A DNA stretch of 8,469 bases from Paracoccaceae bacterium (GTDB lineage: Bacteria > Pseudomonadota > Alphaproteobacteria > Rhodobacterales > Rhodobacteraceae): NCBI GenBank assembly GCA_003565055.1, contig PXDM01000297.1, forward strand, positions 1-8,469, read 5' to 3'. Position 1 is the stretch's first letter. Each line of letters starts with the position of its first letter. The notes beneath the pieces were generated by a model. It did no database searches. It was not told where the DNA came from and saw only the letters and a list, made by a program, of their open reading frames with translations. This document shows, piece by piece, positions 1 through 5,802 of this stretch. A program made the translations under genes and the position numbers.

Positions 1-343
1 CCATCAGCTTGTCGAACCCGCCCAGGCTCTCGATCTCGGCGCGTTCTTCCGCCGAGAGGTGTTTCTCGGCCATCTTCTCCAACCAGTCGCGCGGCAGGTC
101 GACGGCGTCGAGCACCTGATCGAGACTGATCGCCTCGATCCCCTGGAAGCTCTGCGCGAAGGCGCGGTCGAACCGGTCCAGATGGCGCTCATCCTTCACC
201 ATCGCTGTGCGCGCGAGGTAGTAGAACCCGTCGATGTCATAGGTTGCCAGACCTGCCTGCACCCCTTCCAGAAAGGCGAGAAACTCGCGCAGCGAGACCG
301 GCACAGCATGGTCTCGCAAGGACTGGAAGAAGGGCAGGAACAT
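1..343 (-). CDS. CoxE-like VWA domain protein, N-terminal part (runs off the left edge)
   Basis: Reading the minus strand from the ATG at 343 gives 114 open residues that continue past the window edge. The start is MFLPFFQSLRDHAVPVSLRE, followed by an aromatic patch with GFYYLAR and then VKDERHLDRFDRAF. I recognise this as the N-terminal region of CoxE-like proteins, which carry a von Willebrand factor A (metal-binding) domain towards the C-terminus; that domain would lie outside the window. Family knowledge: these proteins partner MoxR-type AAA+ ATPases as chaperone-like pairs that mature or remodel other proteins, as CoxD/CoxE do for CO dehydrogenase. The client here is unknown. The start lies 3 nt after the stop of the 54-residue upstream gene (TAGGCCATG) with only a weak ribosome site, so coupled translation is likely. 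The moxR gene at 2334-3176 heads the same operon. Confidence 0.82.
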   Translation of the reverse strand, partial: MFLPFFQSLRDHAVPVSLREFLAFLEGVQAGLATYDIDGFYYLARTAMVKDERHLDRFDRAFAQSFQGIEAISLDQVLDAVDLPRDWLEKMAEKHLSAEERAEIESLGGFDKLM

Positions 344-346
344 GGC

Positions 347-511
347 CTAGAACAGTTTCTCGACACCGATGGTCACGAAGAGGCCGACCAGCCCGCCAAT
401 GATCGCGCCCACCGCGCCATATTGCGCCTTGTCCTTGCGGTCGCCCCCCGCAGCCGTCGCATTGCGCGTTCCCCAGACAGCGCCTGCGATAGCGCCAAAA
501 ATAACGATCAT
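347..511 (-). CDS. Small membrane protein of 54 residues, function unknown
   Basis: A short minus-strand gene from ATG at 511 to TAG at 347-349. It begins MIVIFGAIAGAVWGTRNATA and ends with a second hydrophobic stretch and a short tail, EKLF. The two hydrophobic, glycine- and alanine-rich segments (about residues 2-14 and 34-50) flank a charged loop with GGDRKDKAQY, suggesting a small hairpin inner-membrane protein. A good ribosome site (GAGGAACTGAG) lies directly before the ATG, inside the end of the DUF2927 gene, whose stop is 1 nt upstream. The stop is 3 nt from the VWA start. Tight packing on both sides, a clear ribosome site and sensible protein composition support a real gene. I cannot assign it to a named family; a structural or accessory role beside the MoxR/VWA pair is only an inference from position. 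Confidence 0.75.
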   Translation of the reverse strand: MIVIFGAIAGAVWGTRNATAAGGDRKDKAQYGAVGAIIGGLVGLFVTIGVEKLF

Positions 512-512
512 C

Positions 513-1880
513 TCAGTTCCTCGGTTCGTTCCGGATCAGGGCCGCAATCTCGTCGCGGCGGTTTTGCGCAGCTTCGGTTGAGCCGAAGCCATAGATGGCG
601 AAGGGCACGGCCTGCCGGCGCAGGGTTTCCGCCTCTGCACGGCGGTCGAGGCGTTCAAGCGCCTGCGCACGCAGGAGCATCAGCGATGACAGCAGCGCGC
701 CGTTTTCAGTGCGACGCGCCGGGGGGATGGCGTTATCGGTCAGGCGTAGCACCAGCGGATATTGCCCGGCACCCAGCGCCTGCGCGGCCAGATGCAGCTC
801 GACATGCGCGCGCGGCACTGCACCGCCGGGGCGACGGCTGTAGAGCGCAGCCGCTGTCACCAAGGCATCCAGCGCCCGCTCACCTTCGCCGTCAGGCGCG
901 AAGCGAGCGGCAAGAAAGAGGCTGAACGCCATACGCTCATCACGCCATTCCTCTGCGATGGCAATCTGCAAAGCCTGCTGCGCGAAACGGAAACTGCGGT
1001 TGCGCTGGCGGCTGCCAAGCGCGCTCTCGATCGCGAGTGTCCAGGCGGCGGGTGTGGGCGTCTCGTCGAGCGGAAGATTACCCCGCGCGCGTCCAGCCGG
1101 GTTGAGTTGGTTGAGGATCGCCGGTAGCCGCGCGGCCACGGCCTCGGCGCTCATGCCGGGGCGCAGCGAGGGGTGATACCATGCGCGCAGCACGAGCATG
1201 TCAAACCCGGTGAGCGAGGTCTGGAAATTGTCGTCATTCATGACCGTCTCGCCGATGCGGTAGAGATCGTTCAAAGGGCCGAGCGCCTGCAGCACCTCTT
1301 CATGGATGCAATCGCGCATTTCCTGCACGGTCGCATCCGCAGGCGCGATCACCAGCGCTTTCTCGCGTGTCACAACCCGGGTCCAATCCAGATGCGCACC
1401 GCGCGGATTGGCGCGGAAGTCCGCAAAGCTCGAAACATTGGGCAGCACGAAACAGGCGGCGTCTGGCACAGTGCGACGGATTTGGGCGCGCGGGATGAAT
1501 TCGACGACGACATTTGCCGGACCATCCGTGCGGCGGATATCCATGCGCGCCTCTGCCCGCATCCGCGCCAGAAGCCGGTCGGTTTCGGCAGCGCCCAGCG
1601 GCGGCACCGCCCCTGCGAGACGCAGCGTGAGCGGACCCTCAAAGCGCGAGAAATGAGGGATTTCACGGCCTGATTCAAGCCGGAACCCAAGCGCGATGAT
1701 ATCCTCGGCGATCTGGGCATTGCTGCGCTCGGGCGCAAAGGGCCGCGGCGTGCCAAAGAGCGCAGCGGAACTGATCGCGCGGCTTTGCACCTCCAAGGCC
1801 GGGGCGGCATCCGGGCTGCGCGCTTGCGGGGCGGCACAGGCACCAAGTGCCAGCGCGGCGATGATCGAAAGACGGCGCAT
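513..1880 (-). CDS. DUF2927 lipoprotein with metzincin-like core and helical C-terminal half
   Basis: A 455-residue exported protein. The N-terminus is a lipoprotein signal (MRRLSIIAALALGAC), with C15 as the likely lipidated cysteine, so it should sit on the outer face of a membrane. Residues about 50-245 match DUF2927, with the hallmark HEEVLQALGPLND (193-205), then TVMND (212-216) and LTGFDMLVLRAWY (223-235). The layout resembles a metzincin metalloprotease: helix motif, methionine turn, final helix. The usual three histidines are replaced by E194, Q198 and N204, so it may be catalytically dead or bind metal differently. Residues about 275-450 are alanine-rich helices that look like TPR-type repeats. 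The ATG overlaps the GNAT stop (TAATG), and the stop is 1 nt before the next start. The role is unknown; its operon position suggests a periplasmic partner of the MoxR/VWA system. Confidence 0.83.
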   Translation of the reverse strand: MRRLSIIAALALGACAAPQARSPDAAPALEVQSRAISSAALFGTPRPFAPERSNAQIAEDIIALGFRLESGREIPHFSRFEGPLTLRLAGAVPPLGAAETDRLLARMRAEARMDIRRTDGPANVVVEFIPRAQIRRTVPDAACFVLPNVSSFADFRANPRGAHLDWTRVVTREKALVIAPADATVQEMRDCIHEEVLQALGPLNDLYRIGETVMNDDNFQTSLTGFDMLVLRAWYHPSLRPGMSAEAVAARLPAILNQLNPAGRARGNLPLDETPTPAAWTLAIESALGSRQRNRSFRFAQQALQIAIAEEWRDERMAFSLFLAARFAPDGEGERALDALVTAAALYSRRPGGAVPRAHVELHLAAQALGAGQYPLVLRLTDNAIPPARRTENGALLSSLMLLRAQALERLDRRAEAETLRRQAVPFAIYGFGSTEAAQNRRDEIAALIRNEPRN

Positions 1881-2332
1881 TACAAGGGCCTCGCATATTT
1901 GATGAAAGGGGTCACGCGCCCGACCTTGTCATAGAGCTTGCGTGCATTCGCGTTGAAGTCTTGCGTCATCCAGTAGACATCGGGTGTTCCGCGCGCATCG
2001 GCGGCGGCATAAACGGCGTCGAAGAGTGCACGCGCGACACCTTGATTTCGTGCGTCCTTGGAGACGAACAAATCCTGCAGGTAACAAACCCCTGCGGGTT
2101 TCCAGCAATGCGCATGAAAGAGGAAATGCACCAGCCCCACGGGCCTGCCATCAAGCGCTGCGAGGATCCCCGAAGGGCTTTCGGGCGCGTCCGACAGGAG
2201 CGCATCAAACGTCGCGTCATAGACGGCCACTGGCAGGGATGTGTCGTAGAAATCAAGATAGGCATGCCAGAGTTGCGCCCAGGCGGGCTTGTCCGAAGGG
2301 CTCAGTTTCGTGAGCGTCAGCGCCCCGGCCAT
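1880..2332 (-). CDS. GNAT family N-acetyltransferase
   Basis: 150 residues, a normal length for a single GNAT domain. These enzymes move an acetyl group from acetyl-CoA to an amine; the substrate cannot be read from the sequence. Motif A is clear: VCYLQDLFVSKDARNQGVA (82-100), where R95-x-x-G98-x-A100 forms the pyrophosphate-binding loop at the head of a helix. Motif B follows with VYWMTQDFNANARKLYDKVG (119-138). Y134 in KLYDKVG is placed where many GNATs have the general acid. The gene starts 1 nt after the moxR stop (TAGAATG), and its TAA stop shares one base with the next ATG, so it sits fully inside the moxR operon. It may modify a protein or small molecule tied to that system, or be a passenger gene. 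Cytoplasmic; no signal peptide seen. Confidence 0.88.
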   Translation of the reverse strand: MAGALTLTKLSPSDKPAWAQLWHAYLDFYDTSLPVAVYDATFDALLSDAPESPSGILAALDGRPVGLVHFLFHAHCWKPAGVCYLQDLFVSKDARNQGVARALFDAVYAAADARGTPDVYWMTQDFNANARKLYDKVGRVTPFIKYARPL

Positions 2333-2333
2333 T

Positions 2334-3176
2334 CTAGCGCCCCTGCCTGCGGGCCATGAAGGCCAGCCGCTCGAAAAGATGCACGTCCTGTTCGTTCTTC
2401 AAAAGCGCGCCGTGGAGCTTGGGCAAAGCCGAGCTGCCTTCGCGCCGCAGATCCTCAGGGCCCAGGTCTTCGGCCAGAAGCAGCTTCAACCAGTCGAGCA
2501 CTTCCGAGGTCGAGGGTTTCTTCTTCAGCCCCGGAGTTTCGCGGATCTCGTAGAATTGGGTCAGCGCAGCCGTCAGCAGCGCCGGTTTCAGACCGGGGAA
2601 ATGCACCTCGACAATCGCCTTGAGCGTCTCCATCTCGGGGAAGCGGATGTAATGGAAGAAACAGCGCCGCAGGAAGGCGTCGGGCAGGTCTTTTTCGTTG
2701 TTCGACGTGATGATCACAATCGGGCGCTGGCGGGCCTTGATCGTCTCGCCGGTCTCATAGACGAAAAACTGCATCTGATCGAGTTCCTGCAACAGATCGT
2801 TGGGGAATTCGATATCGGCCTTGTCGATCTCGTCGATCAGCAGGACCACGCGGCCCTCGGCCTCGAAAGCCTGCCAGAGCTTGCCCTTGCGGATGTAATT
2901 CCTGACATCGTTGACGCGCACATCGCCCAACTGGCTGTCGCGCAGGCGCGAGACGGCGTCATATTCATACAAGCCCTGCTGCGCGCGCGTGGTCGATTTG
3001 ATCGACCATTCAATGATTGGCAGCCCCAGTGAGGTCGCGACCTGCCGCGCAAGCTCCGTCTTGCCGGTGCCCGGCTCACCTTTGACCAGAAGCGGGCGCT
3101 GCAACGTGACCGCCGCATTGACGGCGACTTGCAGATCGTCGCTTGCGATATATGTCTCTGTCGAGGCGAAACGCAT
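2334..3176 (-). CDS. MoxR-family AAA+ ATPase
   Basis: 280 residues, the usual size for a compact MoxR ATPase. Walker A is GEPGTGKT (33-40), Walker B is VVLLIDEID (110-118), sensor 1 lies around TSNN (157-160), and LRR (169-171) is placed as the arginine finger. The C-terminal part (about 200-280) is the helical lid with a PSTSEVLDW sensor-2 region. Family knowledge: MoxR ATPases form hexameric rings and act with VWA-domain proteins as chaperones that insert cofactors or remodel complexes. The VWA partner is the CoxE-like gene at the left edge of this operon. The ATG at 3176 is preceded by GGAG with 5-nt spacing. This is the first gene of the minus-strand operon, read away from dksA across a 242-nt divergent region. 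The client protein is not identifiable from this window. Confidence 0.92.
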   Translation of the reverse strand: MRFASTETYIASDDLQVAVNAAVTLQRPLLVKGEPGTGKTELARQVATSLGLPIIEWSIKSTTRAQQGLYEYDAVSRLRDSQLGDVRVNDVRNYIRKGKLWQAFEAEGRVVLLIDEIDKADIEFPNDLLQELDQMQFFVYETGETIKARQRPIVIITSNNEKDLPDAFLRRCFFHYIRFPEMETLKAIVEVHFPGLKPALLTAALTQFYEIRETPGLKKKPSTSEVLDWLKLLLAEDLGPEDLRREGSSALPKLHGALLKNEQDVHLFERLAFMARRQGR

Positions 3177-3418
3177 CCCAACTCCAATTCAGTAATTTTC
3201 TATCAGGCACCGCCACTTGCGCTTCGATCCTACTTAACGCGGTACATGCTCACCGACAAGGCACTGTCACTGCGCGGCAATACTGTGATCGCAGTTTGTC
3301 CCGAAAGCGCGTGACATCTGGCGGCGCTTCCGGTATTCGCCCTTCGAGGGCGGGATATAGGTGACACGAGATGGGCAACCTCAACACTTATGTTTCTAGT
3401 GACAACGAGGAGCGAGGC
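3177..3418. promoter_or_regulatory. Divergent intergenic region between moxR and dksA
   Basis: 242 nt without a convincing gene, holding control signals for both directions. On the minus strand a weak promoter candidate is TTGTCG (3254-3259) and TAAGTA (3231-3236) with a 17-nt spacer. On the plus strand TATAGG at 3356-3361 is a possible -10 for dksA, but no good -35 sits at the right distance. A small perfect hairpin, CGCCCT-TCG-AGGGCG, lies at 3338-3352, just before that -10. An imperfect palindrome, ACTGTGATCGCAGT (12 of 14 positions symmetric), lies at 3282-3295. An in-frame ATG at 3371 would lengthen DksA by 16 residues but has no ribosome site. Promoter calls here are tentative. Confidence 0.45.
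3407..3412 (+). promoter_or_regulatory. Ribosome binding site that fixes the dksA start
   Basis: GAGGAG lies 6 nt before the ATG at 3419. It supports the 140-residue form beginning MKQEIFLPEN over the upstream in-frame ATG at 3371, which has no purine-rich site and would add residues unlike DksA. Confidence 0.75.
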
Positions 3419-3841
3419 ATGAAGCAAGAAATTTTTCTCCCAGAGAATTATCGACCGGCTGAAGACGAACCGTTCATGAATGAGCGCCAGCTCGAATATT
3501 TCCGGCGCAAGCTCCTTGTGTGGAAAGAAGATATTCTCAAAGGCTCGCAGGAAACACTGGTCGAACTGGCCAATTCCAGCCGCAATATTCCTGATGTCGC
3601 TGACCGGGCTTCGGAAGAAACCGACCGTGCGCTTGAATTGCGCACGCGCGACCGCCAGCGCAAGCTGATTTCCAAGATCGACGCGGCGCTGCGGCGGATT
3701 GACAGCGGCGACTTTGGCTATTGCGAAGCGACGGGTGAACGGATTTCGCTCAAACGTCTTGATGCGCGTCCGATTGCGACCATGACCTTGCAGGCGCAGG
3801 AAGCCCATGAGCGCAATGAACGGGTGCATCGCGACGACTGA
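3419..3841 (+). CDS. dksA: DksA, RNA polymerase-binding transcription factor (single-cysteine type)
   Basis: 140 residues. DksA enters the secondary channel of RNA polymerase and, with ppGpp, retunes transcription of rRNA and biosynthetic genes. Two helices form a coiled coil (about 20-95) whose tip carries D62-R63-A64, matching the Asp-x-Ala tip that E. coli DksA (D74, A76) needs for activity. The globular end normally holds a four-cysteine zinc finger. Here only C102 remains: the other three positions are T105, T123 and A126. Family knowledge: the functional Rhodobacter sphaeroides homologue (RSP2654) also lacks the four-cysteine set, so this is likely an active, redox-insensitive DksA and not a decayed one. 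The start at 3419 is chosen for its ribosome site. An intrinsic terminator begins 28 nt after the stop, so the gene is probably transcribed alone. Confidence 0.95.
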   Translation: MKQEIFLPENYRPAEDEPFMNERQLEYFRRKLLVWKEDILKGSQETLVELANSSRNIPDVADRASEETDRALELRTRDRQRKLISKIDAALRRIDSGDFGYCEATGERISLKRLDARPIATMTLQAQEAHERNERVHRDD

Positions 3842-3868
3842 GCTTGCGCGCGTGATGTGAGATGACAG

Positions 3869-3897
3869 AACACCGGGCGCGGCGCGTCCGGTGTTTT
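3869..3897 (+). terminator. Intrinsic terminator of dksA
   Basis: AACACCGG (3869-3876) pairs perfectly with CCGGTGTT (3888-3895). Inside, one G-T and three G-C pairs extend the stem around a 3-nt loop, giving about 12 bp. The run TTTT at 3894-3897 overlaps the base of the stem and continues it. It lies 28 nt after the dksA stop and 17 nt before the monooxygenase start, so it separates the two genes. The TTG at 3896 that opens the longer monooxygenase frame lies inside it and is not a plausible start. Confidence 0.85.
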
Positions 3898-3913
3898 GCG
3901 TCAGGGGGATTGG

Positions 3914-5080
3914 ATGTCAGTGAAGAGTCTGGAAGTCGTGATCGTCGGCGGCGGGGTCGCGGGGCTCGCAGCGGCAAGCGCATTGTCGCAGCGCGGGGCG
4001 CAGGTGCTGCTGCTTGAGCAAGCCGCCGGGTTTCTGGAGCATGGCGCGGGCCTGCAGATCAGCCCCAATGGCGCGCGGGTCATCACCGCGCTGGGGCAGG
4101 GGGCGGAACTGGCGCGGCTAGGCGATCGCAGCGCGGCAGTGGTGCTGCGCAAGGGCGCGTCCGGGGGCGAGGTCTTGCGTCTCGATCTGCCCGAAGACGG
4201 GCCGGGCTTCCACCTGATCCACCGCGCCGATCTGATCGAGGTGTTGCGCAGTGGTCTGGGCGGGGTCGAGACGCGCATGGTCGCGCGAGTCGTGGCCTGC
4301 GATCCCGACGGCCCGCGTCCCTCGGTCACGCTGGAGGGCGGCGAGGTGCTGCGCGCAGATTTGATCCTCGGCGCGGACGGGTTGCACTCACAGATCCGCC
4401 CGGCACTGGACCCGGCCGCGCCTGACGCCCCGTTTTTCACAGGCCAGGTGGCCTGGCGCGCACTCATCCCCTGCACGCCCGATGCCCCGCGCGCGGCGGA
4501 AGTGTTCATGGGGCCGGGGCGGCATCTGGTCAGCTACCCCCTGCGGGCCGGGCAACTGCGCAATATCGTCGCCGTCGAAGAACGCCGGGCCTGGGCTGCC
4601 GAGGGCTGGAGCCATCCGGGCAATCCCGACGCGCTGCGCGCGGCCTTCGCGGGGTTTGGCGGCCCGGTGCCCGATTGGCTCGCGCAGGTCGAGACGCTCT
4701 GGCTCTGGGGCCTGTTCCGCCACCCGGTCGCGCGTCACTGGCATCGCGGGCATGCCGCGATCCTCGGCGACGCGGCGCATCCGACCCTGCCGTTCATGGC
4801 GCAGGGGGCGAATATGGCGCTCGAAGATGCCTTCGTGCTGGCCCGCAGCTTGGAGGCTGCGCCAGATGTGGCCGCTGGGCTCGCGGCCTATCAGGCGGCG
4901 CGGCGCAACCGCGTCCTCCGCGTGGTCGAGGCCGCCAATCGTAGCGCCCGCAACTACCATCTGCGCGCGCCGCTGGCCCCCTTGGCGCATCTGGCCCTGC
5001 GAGCATCAGGGCGGATCGTTCCGAATGCGCCGCTGCGTCAATTCGGCTGGATCTATGATCACGACGTCACGGCTGCGTGA
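3914..5080 (+). CDS. FAD-dependent aromatic-ring monooxygenase (salicylate hydroxylase/UbiH-like)
   Basis: 388 residues, normal for a class A flavin monooxygenase. The Rossmann motif G12-x-G14-x-x-G17 lies at VIVGGGVAGLA, with E35 at the end of the second strand for the FAD ribose. HRADL (103-107), the DG motif GADGLHSQIR (153-162) and the GD motif LGDAAHPTLPFMAQGANMA (284-302) follow in the expected order. Such enzymes use NAD(P)H and O2 to hydroxylate an aromatic substrate. GLQISPNGARVITALG (46-61) fits the salicylate or hydroxybenzoate hydroxylase branch, but the substrate cannot be read from sequence. The ATG at 3914 follows AGGGGGA (3903-3909) with 4-nt spacing. The next gene starts 61 nt downstream with no clear terminator between, so cotranscription is possible. 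No tryptophan-related role is implied by trpB nearby. Confidence 0.9.
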   Translation: MSVKSLEVVIVGGGVAGLAAASALSQRGAQVLLLEQAAGFLEHGAGLQISPNGARVITALGQGAELARLGDRSAAVVLRKGASGGEVLRLDLPEDGPGFHLIHRADLIEVLRSGLGGVETRMVARVVACDPDGPRPSVTLEGGEVLRADLILGADGLHSQIRPALDPAAPDAPFFTGQVAWRALIPCTPDAPRAAEVFMGPGRHLVSYPLRAGQLRNIVAVEERRAWAAEGWSHPGNPDALRAAFAGFGGPVPDWLAQVETLWLWGLFRHPVARHWHRGHAAILGDAAHPTLPFMAQGANMALEDAFVLARSLEAAPDVAAGLAAYQAARRNRVLRVVEAANRSARNYHLRAPLAPLAHLALRASGRIVPNAPLRQFGWIYDHDVTAA

Positions 5081-5141
5081 GGCCCAATGACAAACGCATC
5101 GGCACCCCTCATTTAAGACGGGCATCAAAGAAGGGCAGGGC

Positions 5142-5732
5142 ATGGATTTCGACGGCGATCAAATCGCACGGCTGGTCTATCTGGGCATCTGGGGCACTGT
5201 GCTGGTCAGCTATGTGCTGATCTCGCGTACCCAAGGGCTCGGCCAGAGCCTCCGCCATCTGATGCTTTGGGGCCTGATCTTCGTGGGTGTCGCTGCGGGC
5301 TATGCGCTCTGGCAGGATATCAGCGACAGCAATCGCATTGCGGTCACGGGCGACGGCGCGCTGGTCTTGCAGGCAGACCGCTCGGGTCATTTCAACCTGA
5401 CCATGGCCGTCAATGGCACGCCCACTGATTTCATGCTCGATACAGGCGCGACGGAAATCGTGCTCACGCAGTCCGATGCCGCGCGGGTCGGGTTCGACCC
5501 GCAGGCGCTGTCCTATCTGGGACAGGCGCGTACGGCGAACGGCGTGGTGCGCACGGCCCGTGTGACATTGGATGAGGTGGTGCTGGGCGCGGATGATCTG
5601 GAATTTCGTGACACGGATGTCACCGCTTTCGTGAATGAAGGCGCGCTGGATGTCTCGCTTCTGGGCATGGCCTATCTGCGCCGTTTCGCGCGGATCACCA
5701 TCGAGGGCGACCGCATGATCCTCGAGCGTTAG
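5142..5732 (+). CDS. Membrane-anchored retropepsin-like aspartic protease (TIGR02281 type)
   Basis: 196 residues. Two hydrophobic segments (about 11-27 and 39-57) anchor the protein in the inner membrane, and a single retropepsin-like domain follows (about 75-196). The catalytic motif is FMLDTGATEIVLT (97-109), with D100 the active aspartate and the typical DTGA signature. LLGMAYLRRFARITIEGDRMIL (173-194) matches the C-terminal part of the fold, where other members have LLGMSFL. Family knowledge: these bacterial single-domain enzymes act as dimers, like retroviral proteases, and include Caulobacter PerP, a periplasmic protease that processes a polarity protein. With two TM segments both ends would be on the same side; the protease domain is inferred to be periplasmic. 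The start follows AAGGGCAGG. The target is unknown. It sits between the monooxygenase and trpB. Confidence 0.9.
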   Translation: MDFDGDQIARLVYLGIWGTVLVSYVLISRTQGLGQSLRHLMLWGLIFVGVAAGYALWQDISDSNRIAVTGDGALVLQADRSGHFNLTMAVNGTPTDFMLDTGATEIVLTQSDAARVGFDPQALSYLGQARTANGVVRTARVTLDEVVLGADDLEFRDTDVTAFVNEGALDVSLLGMAYLRRFARITIEGDRMILER

Positions 5733-5742
5733 ATGCGCGCTC

Positions 5743-5771
5743 TTGCCTGCCCCTTGCGCGGGCGCTAGGAC
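5743..5771 (+). promoter_or_regulatory. Possible promoter of trpB
   Basis: TTGCCT (5743-5748) and TAGGAC (5766-5771) are separated by 17 nt and lie 31 nt before the trpB ATG, just after the protease stop. The -35 is fair and the -10 is weak. It would allow trpB to be expressed independently of the upstream genes. No leader peptide rich in Trp codons and no attenuator-like structure was seen in the 70 nt between the genes. Confidence 0.35.
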
Positions 5772-5802
5772 AGAATCACAGCCAGACAGGGAAACACAAG
5801 CC

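Noticed and set aside
59..925. 288-residue plus-strand open frame at the left end
   Set aside because: It runs antisense through the VWA, small membrane and DUF2927 genes, all of which have coherent proteins and ribosome sites. Its own protein is low-complexity and Arg-rich.
3230..3829. 199-residue minus-strand frame over dksA
   Set aside because: Antisense to a highly recognisable dksA and extending into its promoter region; no protein family resemblance.
4388..4990. Antisense and alternate-frame open frames of about 200 residues inside the monooxygenase gene
   Set aside because: Expected from high third-position GC. The annotated frame has all flavin monooxygenase motifs in order.
5067..5080. 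Small hairpin TCACG-GCTG-CGTGA at the monooxygenase stop
   Set aside because: Only five pairs, inside the coding end, and no T-run follows; too weak to call a terminator.
5723..5741. GAGCG/CGCTC inverted repeat after the protease gene
   Set aside because: Five pairs with a nine-base loop and no T-run; likely chance in GC-rich DNA.
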